Shown here one piece after another: positions 1 to 10,929 of a DNA stretch of 64,000 bases. The first letter of the stretch is position 1; each line of letters opens with the position of its first letter. The stretch covers positions 8,949,025 through 9,013,024 of the forward strand of contig CP034994.1 in NCBI GenBank assembly GCA_004026145.2, given 5' to 3'. The position numbers and the translations under genes were made by a program. Source of the stretch: Takifugu bimaculatus (lineage: Eukaryota > Chordata > Actinopteri > Tetraodontiformes > Tetraodontidae). A model generated the notes under the pieces. It saw nothing but the letters and a program-made list of their open reading frames with translations, was not told the origin of the DNA and did no database searches.

Positions 1-596
1 ACTCAGCGACAGCGCCACTTTTGACCCCCTCGACTGTTAGCTTCACTCTGCCAAAACACCGATGCCTGGACCACCAGTGTTAGCCTCAGCACCATCCGTA
101 CCCCTGGAACCCGACGGGAAAACCCCCCGTCTGAAGATTTTGAGCCGACTTTTCCTGCAGGAAATATTTAAGAGCAACCATCGGTGAACACCGAGTGAAG
201 CTGGATGTTGCTCTGTCAAAGAAATATTAGTTTCTTCACTTTCCTCTCAATTCCCCCAAACAGGGCGCACAAAGACAGCATTGAGCCTCCCTCGACACCT
301 GAGACTATTGGCCCTTTTCAGGCCTGCAACACACACCGCTGAGAGAATGGCCTACTTACACAAAAATGCAGTCCTGCTCTGTCATGTTACACGCGCATAC
401 AAACAGCAGTGTGCTGCAGGTATAGGGAGAACTGGAGGGCAAGCGCTGCCGTTTGCAGGAAACTGGGACTTGCTGTTTCATCAACTATCTCCTTTACTGC
501 CTCTCTGGGAGCGATTTAGGTCAGGAGCGAGGTTATCATGTGTGAAACAAAGTCCCGGGAGTGTCGTGGAAACGGGCCGTATTTGAAAATACTTAC
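1..596. other. spats2 intron or 3' region, no coding exon seen
   Basis: The donor of the last visible spats2 exon is at 596-595 on the minus strand, so this stretch is the start of the next intron. I found no segment resembling the expected next spats2 exon on either strand. Short ORFs here lack splice context or recognisable similarity. Confidence 0.6.
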
Positions 597-3500
597 TGGT
601 CTCCAATTTGACTTTGTCCATCTCTGTCAGGAGGGTCACTTCTCTGTCCATTAAACTAAAAAAAAAAAAGGAGAGAGAAGTGGTCAGTTTACCCTCGAAG
701 TCGATACAAAGAGCAAACCAAAGGGTCACAACGGCGTCACGGCGACGCAGATCAGCTGGACCGACGACTCTCGTCCCCGACGGATCAGACCTTTCAGGTG
801 TTTGACTTTCAAACCCAACACATTCGGCATCATGTGTGAACATTAACAGGAGTCAAAGCTGCCAGCAACAACAAACAGCAGTTTCGTCACATACTGTATA
901 ACTACTCAATTCCCGTTAAAGAAACGGTATTTTTCCCCAGGAGGGCAAAGGTTCCAGCAACGCCCTCCGATTAGATGACTCAAGCTGACTCACCAGCTCT
1001 GAAGCTCCGCAAACGTCAGCTTCATCCTCTTGATTGAAGAATCCATCTCATCTTTGATCACCATCCGGTAGCGGGTCAGGGAGGCGGTGCAGCGCTGCAG
1101 GTCCTTCACGGAGCGATCGATGTTGGAGGCTGAGGGGCAGACGTCACACACAGCACAGGCGTCACACACACGTTTACTCCCCGTTTTGCCGCTCCGAACG
1201 CGGTGGGAACATCACAAGTGTCTGACCTATCTTCTTGGCTGCTGATCCATGCTCGTTGATGGTGGGCGCTAATGAGGAAGCAGGCGGGTGTGAACTGGAG
1301 CCATGCCTGTGTCGGGGCTTGTACCCTCTGGGACCCTGGTGATTCCTCCACCCCTGCTGCAAGCTGGGACTCGGCGCGCTACCTTGACTTTCTGCTTCTA
1401 CACCTGCGAGAGGACAAATAGAATCACCAGAAATCATGAGTTGCGTGCGAGCTTCTTCAAAATGCTATAAAAGGAAGCAGCAGAAGAGATGAGCAGATTT
1501 GCTGTAGGTGTGAAGCTGCATAGTCTGGCGCGGCTGCCTGCCAGTGTAACTACAAAGGCAACGAGGTTGTCTCAGCTATGCTGACGGAGGCAGCCAGACT
1601 GCTTTTAAAAGCATAAATCTCTCACTCGCTGTCAATCCTCCAACATCTTAAACTGTCAACAATGACCGTGGGAAAATAATCCACCGCCAACGAGCCGACC
1701 CAGATGTTGTAAATGCTGAGAGGCTCAAACAAACCCCGTTTATCAGAGCACTGGTTACCGGTGGTTTCGGATGAGGCGGGTTCAGAGTCCAGCTCGGCCG
1801 CATCCAGAGAGGCGGAGTCCAACTGTTCGCTAAGAGAGTCGAGAGACTCGCCGTCCACCGCGGACCCGTTGGCGTGGAAACCGTTCATCTCGTCCTTGCC
1901 GTCCACGGGCGGCGTGGCCTCAGGGGGAGCAGGGCTCAGCAGGGGCCTCTGGCTGAGGCTTGGGCTTCTTTTTCTTCTTGGGCTGGACAGAAAGACAAAT
2001 ACCAGCGGTCAACATCTCCGTTTCAATCGTCTCATCGTGTCCTGGATCCAAACGACAACGCCCATTCAACTCGGGGGTCTGCTCACCTTCTTCTTGCCGG
2101 TGACATTCCACTCCTTCAGGATCTCCACCGCGCTACCTGAAAGTCAGAGGTTTGCAGCGGTGACAATCATACGCAGTGCAGCCGCATCACACCGTCCCCG
2201 CGCACGAGCGTCCCCGGGTGTGTTTCCAACGCAGCGCTAAAATTAGGAACAATGCGGCGTGACGCAACACCGCGCTCTATTATTACACTCATCAAAGTAA
2301 AGCTATGCAAACGACGTTCAGGCATCTGACTGCCAAGCACGGCAGGCATGAGGAGGGGAAGGAAAACCTGTTCTCGAAGGTCATGTTTCAGACACGGCTC
2401 ACATGCTCAGACTAGCGCTGGTGCGTACACGCCGATAACGCCGGCGCGTACGTCACCGCCGCCACAGGATTTATGTCAAGTGGGGTGGGGGTCAGGCCGC
2501 GTTTGAGCAATTGTTATTTGCTTTTAAATCGGGGACGAACGGAGACGTCGTACCTTCTAGGAAAGCTTGAACGGCTTTGTCGACGCAGTTCTCAAAATGC
2601 TGCAGCACCAGCACGATCTCGTTGTTACTTTTGTTGGGGACGACGGCCCTGACGGCGCTGATCTGCAGAAAGAAAAACAAAAAACAGGAAGAGGACAAGA
2701 GTTTATTATTAGATCAGTCTGAAGATTTACTGGTTTCAACTTTTATCCTATTTGGTTTGATCAGATGCCCTCGTGAAAAAAATTAGATAAAAATCCTAAA
2801 ACAATATCTTCTCAACGGGTTACTGACGACAACGTGGGCAGAGAGGCAGGCAAAAGAGACCCTAACCTGATCAGTACAGTCACAGTACTTAACAGGTCAC
2901 ACAAGGCGGTGCCATTCTCGCCACCGTCAAAAAACACCCAAAGTTGAGTTAATTCATGGACTGCAACCATGAAAGCAACGGATTTATTTAATGCAGACAT
3001 TCACACACATTTAACAAAGTCAAATGTAAATATTTAGAATCCCCTTGTCGTAATTGGAGTTTTTAATGTATTAAAATAGAGATTCAATAAGATTGATAAC
3101 CAGCGGCGAGAGAGAGAGAGAGGAGAGAGAATGCAAGGGAGAGAGCGAGAGGAGAGAGAGGGGAGAGAGAGGGGAGAGAGAGAGCAAGAGCAAGAGAGAG
3201 AGAGCAGGAGAGAGAGCAGGAGGTTGAATTAAATTGTCCAGGGTTTTAGGGACTTGAGCTCTTCTTTGGAAGAACTGCTGCTGACACCCCACCAGTAAAG
3301 GAAACTGGTGTCTAACTTGGACTTCCCTTTTAGTTCAAGTTTCAACAAAAGCTGTTTTCAGGTGATCCGACGTGGCAAAGAGCTGAAGGAAAAATGCACT
3401 TTATCAACTGGAGCAGCTGCTCACGCCGACATCTCGCCCTCTTTTGGTGCCAGAAACCAGCAAACTGGGAAACTGCAGCTCCCACAACTAATGAAAGGGA

Positions 3501-4365
3501 ATGTCAGGGCTTAGCCGTAAATCCAGCAACATAGACACCAAGTATTTCGCAGTAGGATTAAAAACCTCTTGATACGGCATAAAATTTGTGGTTTTAAGCT
3601 TCACATTCATCCAATCTGCAACAGTGTGGCGGGCGCCCCACATCAGATGTCTTACCTTGTCCTTCATCCTCTCGGTGGTTCCTCCCTGACACATGACCAT
3701 CTTTGAACGCGTGTCAAACACCACCCCAGACGTGTCTGCAGAAAACACAGGAAAACGACCTTGAGGCTCATTTGCAAACTGTCCTTGGAGGTCATTTGCA
3801 AATCAAAGCGGCCGACAGCGATTTCTTTGAAAGTGGTGCGCGTTCATAAGCCTTAAAAATGGACGACCTGGACTCATGAAGGTGTTTCTCTCACATTAAA
3901 AGGCCTCGACGTGAACAGCGTTAAGCTAAAGCGATGAAGCCGACCGAGGCGTGGAGGCTGACCAAAACTCCGAAAAGTGAAGGAAAAGTTGCGCAAACTT
4001 TAGTAAATTTGGGAGAACAAGCTGATAGTGAAGGTGGATTCCCGTTTATCTCACTACTGCTCATTAAAGCTTAGATGGAACTTTAAAACCGCTCCATTAA
4101 TGTTTAAAACAGAAACAATCACGCATATTTCGGTGGCCTGGTCTGCTCCCCTAAAACCAAACCTGGGTTCTGTAGCCATTAAAGAGAAAGTGTGCTCAAA
4201 CTAAACATTCATTTGTTCACCGACACCTGAATCCTGACGTCTGTGTGCCGCAGGTTCAACAAGTCAGTAAAATGCATGTGGAATTTTGCAGTAAATACTC
4301 GGGATTCTTCTGAACAAGTGTAAATAAAGCAGATACATACCTTTCTGACTGTTCTTCTTTGCCAT
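597..4365 (-). CDS. spats2: spats2, spermatogenesis-associated serine-rich protein 2 (5' part, 8 coding exons)
   Basis: Exons in transcript order are 4365-4341, 3735-3656, 2662-2554, 2136-2087, 1982-1759, 1403-1227, 1129-994 and 655-597, all with GT-AG borders. The start is the ATG at 4365-4363 (MAKKNSQK), which matches the family N-terminus. Recognisable blocks are VPNKSNNEIVLVLQHF in exon 3, a lysine-rich stretch at the exon 4/5 border, MNGFHANG and ESLDSLSE in exon 5, NIDRSVKDLQRCT in exon 7 and LMDREVTLL in exon 8. SPATS2 is a DUF1387-family protein, cytoplasmic and of poorly defined, probably RNA-related function; that role is family knowledge, not visible here. The following exon (the conserved coiled-coil part) is not found in bases 1-596, so the gene runs off the left edge. 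Exon 5 is one base too long for its flanking phases, giving an apparent frameshift at the G-run 1923-1927. In human, SPATS2 also lies on the same chromosome arm as alpha-tubulin genes, which supports spats2 over spats2l. Confidence 0.9.
3101..3212. repeat. (GA)n-rich simple repeat in a spats2 intron
   Basis: This is an impure purine tract of repeated gaga, ggagag and gcgagag units on the plus strand. It lies in the intron between the second and third coding exons of spats2. Reading frames across it are low-complexity artefacts. Confidence 0.85.
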
Positions 4366-6560
4366 GTTGTCACACACGTATCAGAAAGGCTTCCTTTAAG
4401 GCTCTGCTAATCTCTCCAGTGTCTTCAGGCCCTTTTTCAAATAAAGGCTTTGGGTCCCCCCCCCCCCAATAAAGCAGATGCCAGTAAAGCTCACAAAGTG
4501 GAGGCTCAGGGGAGTGAAGCTCAGAACAAGAATGCACCGTTTAGGCAAAGACTTCCTCTCCTTTCTGCACTTATGTCATCCAGATCTGTGAGGGGGGGGG
4601 GAAAGAAAACCAGCTGTTACTGGGACGACTGACTGAAAAAAGAGCCGTCATCAGAGCACAAAGCAGAAACAGAGACAGAGACACTGAAAGGTTGGTTTCA
4701 ATCTAAAAGTCTGAATGCAAATCAAATGAAACGCAGCTCCTCACTGAATCAGAAGCACATTTTCATAAGTCGTCTCCTGTCCGGCAGCTGCAGGTTGAAA
4801 TTTAAAAAAAAATATCTGCAGTTAGTATCAGTCTTGGCATGGTTGCATGCAGTTTGGAAGACAGGAACATGTTCTTAAGGAATTTCCTTTTTCCTCATGT
4901 ACGAGAGCGCATTCCCGATCCGAGCCCTCTGCCAATCCCCGAATTTGACACAGTAACAGCTGCTATTTTCTGCTCTTCAAACAGGCGTGATGAAGAAATT
5001 CCCCCGAGACGTTTACGCACAGCCATCCGGCGAAGACATCAGCGCCGTCTCTGGGTGACACGTTTCGGAATTTTCAGTTTTCCTTTTCGAGTTTCTTTGA
5101 CCACTTTACTGCTGCTCCATCCAGACTTAAAAATGCCTGTGCGAGCGAATCCGCGACGCCGGGTTTTATAGGCCAGCTGTTTTCCTTCCTTTGTAAGTTT
5201 CTCTTTCTGCCCCTGCTTCCCTTGAAAGGGAAACTTCAGACCTGCACAGCCCCACACCCTGCTGATTGGGCCTTGGCATGCCACGGTCATCCACACACAC
5301 ACCACACCTTTGCAGACGTCAAAGGCACACACGCACAGTCAACAAGTGACGCGGCTGCGGCTGCTGACGGGAACACAAGGATGCTTTATGTTGATCAAGA
5401 GGGATGGAGCGCCGGCCCGAGAGGAGCCAGGTGCACTTATGTTGAGTGATGCAGGTGAGAAAAAGCTGCTCACTCAGCACAACAGTAGCTGCCTTTTGAT
5501 GCAGCAACGTTATGGTCCAAGGAGCGCGCAGACGGGTGTGTTGGAGGGTGTTAAAATCAAATCTGCAGGTGGCTGCAAAAAAAAGGTGCAAGTAACCAGT
5601 TCTGAAAGGGGGTCCAATGGGATCAGTCAGTGTTCTTTACCACCATATTCTATATCTTTCTACTGGTCTGATAAAATTAAACGCCCGTTTTAGGTGAAAC
5701 CACCTCCGCAGTTACCTCAAGAAATCGCTCTTAAATAATTGTTCATTTGCGTTTGATAATCAGAAGCTCGCTGCCACGTCAATCACGGAGATGCGCCCTG
5801 CAGAGGTCAAACTGGGCTGAGAATTTCATCCCATTTTAGGTCGTTTGGAGGGGGGGAACAGAGGCACCCCGACTCGGCAGGTCTACAAAAACAACCGTTT
5901 TAAAATTAAATTGTCGTTTTGCTTCACGGACCCTTAAAGCACCGCTTCTTGGTAATATTAGCTAGATAACCCGGCCTAATGGCGACGGCGAATTACGGCG
6001 TGTACAAAATCGATCCCTCTATCATTCTATTGCCCCCCAGACTCTGATTCTTATCCTTAATGTTCTCTTCTAAAATGAGGTCGTTCACACAGCGTTTCAT
6101 TTGTGCCTCAAGTCCGGAGGTTACGTATCAACTTAGCGTGCTAATGTTGCCTTACGTGATTAGCTTTGCAGGGACTTTGCGGGATAAATGCACCGTTTGA
6201 GCCAAAACCAGAAATAAAACACTGAAACCGAGGCTGCACAAGAATTACTGCAGCGCACGTACCGGCCGTCTCGGGGATGGAGCTTTAGATGGAGCCGTAC
6301 CCGAAAAAAAGCAGCTAGCAGAAGGCTTCGATGATGATCAACGGGCTCCTTTAGAGCTCGGGCTGCTCCACTAAACAGCACGGGCTGCGCCAATATTACA
6401 GCATTAATTGATTATTCCTTCAGTCTGCTTGATGTGGAAGAATAATTAAGGCTTACTTTAGGTTGGCCCGAAGAATGAATAGTCGATTCTGGAAACGGGA
6501 CACCGCAGCTCTAACCGCCAGCCGCCTTTAATACCGAGGAGTCCGCTGTGGGCAATATTT
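4366..6560. other. spats2 5' region and upstream sequence, with a candidate non-coding first exon
   Basis: No coding exon is recognisable on either strand. A G/C-richer patch at about 6263-6400, read on the minus strand, ends in a good splice donor at 6262-6261 (GGCCG then gtacgt). It could be the untranslated first exon of spats2, about 1.9 kb upstream of the ATG exon. A poly-C tract lies at 4456-4467. The first-exon proposal is inference from the donor, the composition and the position only. Confidence 0.35.
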
Positions 6561-6577
6561 TCCTACGGAGGACTCTT

Positions 6578-7070
6578 GCTGGGTTGCCAGGTTTGATAGA
6601 AATAATCTCCTTTTTTCACACCGTCTGACAACGGAGACCAATCAGCCAATCCACACACACGCACACACACACGCACTACAAAACAACCTAAAAGTTTATA
6701 TCTTAGGTGTAATCAGAGATCCTACCTCCGCTACCTCTGGTGTAGTGATGATCCTTTTGATAAAAAAAAAAGGGACAGCAAAAAGTTTGGTGAAGCAATG
6801 ATTTCATATCATAAACATACATAAACGTTAATGATGTATTTTTTATGGATGATATTATTTATTTTTAGATTGGTGGAATTTTATTTTAATGATTGTTTTA
6901 CATTTTTGTTTTTTTTAGAAACGGACATTTCATTGAGATGTATAAGTCTATTAGGTACAACATCAAGGGTTGAGGAAAATGTAATTTACTGTTGTGAATC
7001 GACTAATGACTAACTTCGGTGTTGTAACGCAATAGTTTAAGGTGGGGGACACCAACACAAACCTGGCAAC
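6578..7070. mobile_element. Possible MITE bounded by 13-bp inverted repeats
   Basis: GTTGCCAGGTTTG occurs at about 6580-6592 and its exact reverse complement CAAACCTGGCAAC at about 7058-7070. They enclose about 490 bp of AT-rich DNA with no coding potential, including a short CA-rich patch at 6653-6680. Short terminal inverted repeats around a non-coding AT-rich core fit a non-autonomous DNA transposon. No clear target-site duplication is visible, so the exact ends and the superfamily are undetermined. Confidence 0.4.
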
Positions 7071-7402
7071 TCATTTATCCACGTCGTCATTTCCGAACTC
7101 GAGGCTCTAGTTGCGTTTGTTTTGCTGCCTTGTCCCGCCCGGTTCATTACATACAGCTCCGCGTAGGACGCTTGAGTCGATAATGTTTGGAGTTTTCAAC
7201 ATAGAGTGCAATATATAGTGACACCTACTGGTCGGATTTATCAACTGCATCTTGACTCTCCAAAGAACCTGCTCAGTTAACTCCACTCCAGAGTTGAATA
7301 GACAGCTTCTGTTTAATATAACTTGGGTCAAATAAATAACGTTATTTTTAATTGGTTGATCAATAATTTAAGAAATGACCTCAACGACTGCACAACCAAC
7401 TC

Positions 7403-7422
7403 TGACCACTAGAGGGCAGTGC
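7403..7422 (+). promoter_or_regulatory. CTCF-like site between spats2 and the tubulin cluster
   Basis: The core CCACTAGAGGGCAG fits the CTCF core pattern CCASYAGRKGGCAS very closely, in plus orientation. It sits in the intergenic gap between spats2 and tubulin gene A, a plausible place for a boundary. The call is by motif only. Confidence 0.5.
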
Positions 7423-7627
7423 AGCACACAACAATATAGCGGGCCCTATACTCTGCATGGAGAGTCCTGCCAGTTAAAGGCTAAATAAGTAATCAGCTTT
7501 TACAAAAACTCAAAAGAGGTTTTTAATGATATTTTCCTCCATATTTCCACGATACTATGGAAAACAAAAACCTAGGGGGAAAAAGCCCAATTTCTTTAAG
7601 CACATAGGTGATATCAAGAAGCCGATG

Positions 7628-7770
7628 TGACACTTCCTGCTTCCGGAACGTGCCAAGCAACACATCCGGTCGTTACCCTGGTTACTGATAAAGGATGATC
7701 GCTTCCTTTCGCCGATATTGTTGTAGTCTTCCAGGATGGTTCGCCTTAAAACAAGGACTAATCCTTAGGT
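7628..7770. promoter_or_regulatory. Promoter-like patch with clustered ETS-type cores
   Basis: Within about 45 bases there are three ETS-like cores: ACTTCCTG at 7632, CTTCCGG at 7640 and ATCCGGT at 7663. A short plus-strand ORF of ten codons starts with the ATG at 7736. The patch ends where the A/B duplication homology begins, at about 7774. It may be a small housekeeping-type promoter or a truncated one; no downstream gene on the plus strand was found. Confidence 0.25.
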
Positions 7771-7773
7771 TTC

Positions 7774-8085
7774 CACTAATAAGAAAAAAAATTAAATACA
7801 TTTTAATTCTGACAGGAAATGCGTTTTTTCGTTTCCTCTCAAAAGATTAACGTTGTCTAGCATTTTTCCTTTTTAAAATGAATGTATTTATCTACACACG
7901 TCTACTTACTTATTCTACCTTTAAATGTAGATGTGTTGTTAATTGTTATATCGTGGAAGATCTGCATGTATATACAGGCCAAAACTTTTTTGTATTTTAG
8001 TTTTGTAAATACATGCATTACTAATAAAGCCAAAAATATATAAATTTTCAAACAACTGGGGACAGTGTATGTAATTTAAAGCACT
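7774..8085. repeat. 3'-flank segment of tubulin A, duplicated downstream of tubulin B
   Basis: This stretch aligns almost colinearly with 12438-12725, with small indels. Shared landmarks include the block around tggaagatctgcatgtatat and the block around taataaagccaaaaa. It is the distal end of the duplicated unit carrying tubulin genes A and B. No reading frame is conserved between the copies, so it appears to be non-coding flank. Confidence 0.85.
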
Positions 8086-8509
8086 TTGTTAGAGTTGAAA
8101 CAGAAATATTCTGCCCTAGTAACCTCCCTCCTGTTGGAAGTTCCAAAGGCCGAAAGTCATGTTAGAGTTGAAATAGAGCAGTAAAACCCTGCGTGAATCA
8201 ACAAAAGACACAGACACAGGTGGCCTTGCAAGGGAGAGCAAGCAGCAGTTCACTCTGGAACACCCTCCGTCGCTCTGCTGCTCCTCTGCAAATCTCTTTC
8301 TTTATTCACATCAGCTTGTTATCTTTGTGGAATTCTTTTTTGGTTTCAGATAACAATCTCACAGTAAATCTGGTGCTCTGGACATGTGTACTAAATCAAG
8401 AGAGGTGAAAAACACTCTGTTTCTTATTTATCTACTTAGGTGCTAAACATAGAAATGCATTTAAATGATTATAGAATAATTATTCTCACATTTCCCTCCC
8501 ATTTATCCT
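8086..8509. other. Spacer found only downstream of tubulin A
   Basis: This has no clear counterpart downstream of tubulin B, where the homologous flank joins the stop-codon region through only about 85 bases. A 15-20 base direct repeat starting gttagagttgaaa occurs at about 8089 and about 8161. No coding potential was recognised. Confidence 0.5.
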
Positions 8510-8577
8510 GAAAGATAACTGTGGAATGGTTCTAGCATTCCTGACCAGTTTGCTGGTAGATGAGCATACATGTTGTG
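8510..8577 (-). pseudogene. Short env-like fragment next to the 3' end of tubulin A
   Basis: The plus-strand sequence at 8519-8537 matches 11650-11668, and 8537-8577 matches 11722-11763. Both targets lie in the env remnant between tubulins A and B. The order and orientation are kept, with about 53 bases of the env missing between the two blocks. The fragment ends exactly beside the degenerate polyadenylation hexamer of tubulin A. It is too short to classify alone; the call rests on the internal match. Confidence 0.6.
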
Positions 8578-8583
8578 CTTATT
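8578..8583 (-). terminator. Degenerate polyadenylation hexamer of tubulin A
   Basis: On the minus strand this reads AATAAG, where the aligned position in tubulin B (12817-12812) reads AATAAA. Homology between the A and B 3' UTRs stops here and env-like sequence begins. A may therefore use another signal further downstream, for example the plus-strand tttatt near 8300. Confidence 0.45.
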
Positions 8584-8606
8584 CAAAAGTTACAAGGGAA
8601 GACAAT

Positions 8607-10158
8607 TTAATACTCCTCTCCATCTTCATCCTCATCTCCCATAGTATCAGCTCCCACCTCCTCATAATCCTTCTCCAGAGCAGCCATGTCCTCTCTGGCC
8701 TCAGAGAACTCACCCTCCTCCATGCCCTCACCCACGTACCAGTGAACAAAGGCCCGTTTGGCGTACATCAGGTCAAACTTGTGGTCCAGACGAGCCCAGG
8801 CCTCAGCGATGGCGGTGGTATTACTCAGCATGCACACGGCCCTCTGGACCTTGGCCAGATCTCCACCAGGCACAACAGTGGGGGGCTGGTAGTTGATGCC
8901 CACCTTGAAACCGGTGGGGCACCAGTCCACAAACTGGATGGTGCGTTTTGTTTTGATGGTGGCAATGGCAGCATTCACATCTTTGGGGACCACGTCGCCG
9001 CGGTACAGAAGGCAACAGGCCATGTACTTGCCGTGGCGAGGGTCACATTTCACCAACTGGTTGGCTGGCTCAAAGCAAGCGTTGGTGATTTCGGATACGG
9101 TCAACTGCTCATGGTAAGCTTTCTCAGCAGAGATGACCGGGGCGTACGTGGCCAGGGGGAAATGGATACGAGGATAAGGCACCAAGTTGGTCTGAAATTC
9201 TGTCAGATCTACGTTGAGGGCACCGTCAAATCGCAGAGAAGCCGTGATGGAGGACACGATCTGACTGATCAGCCTGTTCAGGTTGGTGTACGTGGGATGC
9301 TCGATATCGAGGTTCCGACGGCAGATGTCGTAGATGGCCTCGTTGTCGACCATGAAGGCGCAGTCTGAGTGTTCCAGGGTGGTGTGGGTGGTCAGGATGG
9401 AGTTGTAGGGCTCCACCACAGCAGTGGACACCTGGGGAGCCGGGTAGACCGAGAACTCAAGCTTGGACTTCTTGCCGTAGTCGACGGACAGACGCTCCAT
9501 CAGCAGGGAGGTGAAACCAGAGCCGGTTCCACCTCCAAAGCTGTGGAACACCAGGAAGCCCTGAAGGCCGGTGCACTGGTCAGACTGTAAAGAGACAGTG
9601 GAACACATGAGGGGAGAAATCATGTAAACTCAATGTTGACCTGAAGTTGAACTTGCAACCCACCAGTTTGCGGATCCTGTCCAGCACTACGTCGATGAGC
9701 TCTTTGCCCACAGTGTAGTGTCCACGAGCATAGTTGTTGGCAGCATCCTCCTTGCCAGTGATCAGCTGCTCAGGGTGAAACAGCTGGCGGTAGGTCCCCG
9801 TACGCACCTCATCTATGGGCAAGAAACAAACCTATAGGAGGGTTTGATGGATGGGGGATACAACAGTTGTAGAAGAACAGCTAAATTTACCAATCACAGA
9901 CGGTTCCAGGTCTACAAAAACAGCCCTGGGGACGTGTTTTCCTGCCCCAGTCTCACTGAAGAAGGTGTTGAAAGAATCATCTCCTCCTCCAATTGTTTTA
10001 TCACTGGGCATCTGTCCATCAGGCTGGATCCCATGCTCCAGGCAATACAGTTCCCAGCATGCATTGCCAATCTGGACCCCAGCCTGACCCACATGGATAG
10101 AGATACACTCACGCTGTGGGGAAACAGGAAAGGTGTTATTATTAAAAGGATTTGCAGG

Positions 10159-10227
<69 letters not shown>

Positions 10228-10649
10228 GTAACATGCTGAATGACTCTACAATTATTTGGAATATGAAGAAGCGGCCTGTTGTAAAGAAAAAGGGATCATC
10301 ATGATCCGAAGCTACAGTCACATTTCCTTCATATCACTAGTATAAGTCAGAAAAATGTACTTGAATGATGTATAATCAATATCATGCCTCCTCAGATTTA
10401 TAAATTAATTGTCCGGGTAAACGGACCATTTTAAACACACTGGCAATTATTTATTTATTTTTTGTGCAAACAGGTTTTGGGTTCAGAAGCAGTTTTCAGA
10501 TGAAAGAACAGATGTGCCAGAGAAAGGACATGGGCCTTTTGGCGACTATGTCATCTTCATAGAATAAAGACCTGATAGCAGACCCCCTTTTGAAGCTAGC
10601 GGGGGACGATCTGAGACAACATACAAGAAAAAAACTTTGTACTCACCAT
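8607..10649 (-). CDS. tuba1: Alpha-tubulin, gene A (tuba1-type, 4 exons, 450 aa)
   Basis: Exons in transcript order are 10649-10647 (the ATG only), 10113-9891, 9812-9664 and 9584-8607, with GT-AG borders; stop TAA at 8609-8607. A first exon coding for just the initiator Met is typical of vertebrate alpha-tubulins. The N-terminal RECISIHVGQAGVQIGNACWE, the tubulin GTP-binding signature GGGTGSG, Lys40 in the SDKTIGGGDDSF loop and a detyrosinatable C-terminal Tyr (EEY) are all present. The 450-residue length is normal. The product pairs with beta-tubulin to form microtubules. The tail reads GADTMGDEDEDGEEY, one of three different tails in the cluster. Position 35 is Gln (QPDGQMP) where B and C have Arg. 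No frame breaks were found, so it appears functional. Confidence 0.97.
10163..10225. repeat. (CA)n microsatellite in intron 1 of tubulin A
   Basis: About 31 pure CA units lie close upstream, in gene sense, of the exon 2 acceptor. Tubulin B has the same repeat at the same place but longer, so it predates the duplication. Confidence 0.97.
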
Positions 10650-10773
10650 TTTTTTTCTAAGTATGTGACAACAGAATTAGCTTAAGTGGAAGAAGAGGGT
10701 TAAGTTCTTTCTCACAGTCGGGCCTGAACGAGTCCTTTATGAGAAGTAAATGACAGCGACGTGTTGGGTGGGG

Positions 10774-10821
10774 CCTTTTATAGTCTCTTCCCGACAGAAC
10801 AGTGCTCTGGAACCGGATTGG
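10774..10821 (-). promoter_or_regulatory. Core promoter of tubulin A: TATA box and CCAAT box
   Basis: On the minus strand a TATAAAAGG box lies at 10782-10774 and a CCAAT box at 10821-10817, about 35 bases further upstream. The TATA box is about 125 bases upstream of the ATG. The same spacing recurs at tubulins B and C. The second CCAAT box seen upstream of B and C is lost in A near 10848, just where A/B homology ends. Confidence 0.8.
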
Positions 10822-10929
10822 TTGAGGGACAATGCATCTAGATTCTCATTATCCATAACACATCTTTTCACTTTAATGAACTTCAAATGTATTATTTCAT
10901 TTTCCTGGACAATACATTTCTTATACTCA

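Noticed and set aside
3071..3292. A Leu/Ser-rich frame in the spats2 intron
   Set aside because: It arises from the GA-rich simple repeat and lies in a clear intron.
7736..7773. A ten-codon ORF as a real peptide gene
   Set aside because: Too short to judge and without a supported transcript; kept only as part of the promoter-like patch.
8526..9368. A 280-codon plus-strand open frame opposite tubulin A exon 4
   Set aside because: It is the antisense shadow of a highly conserved tubulin exon. The same frame reappears opposite B and C because the exons are alike, and it has no start context or splice logic of its own.
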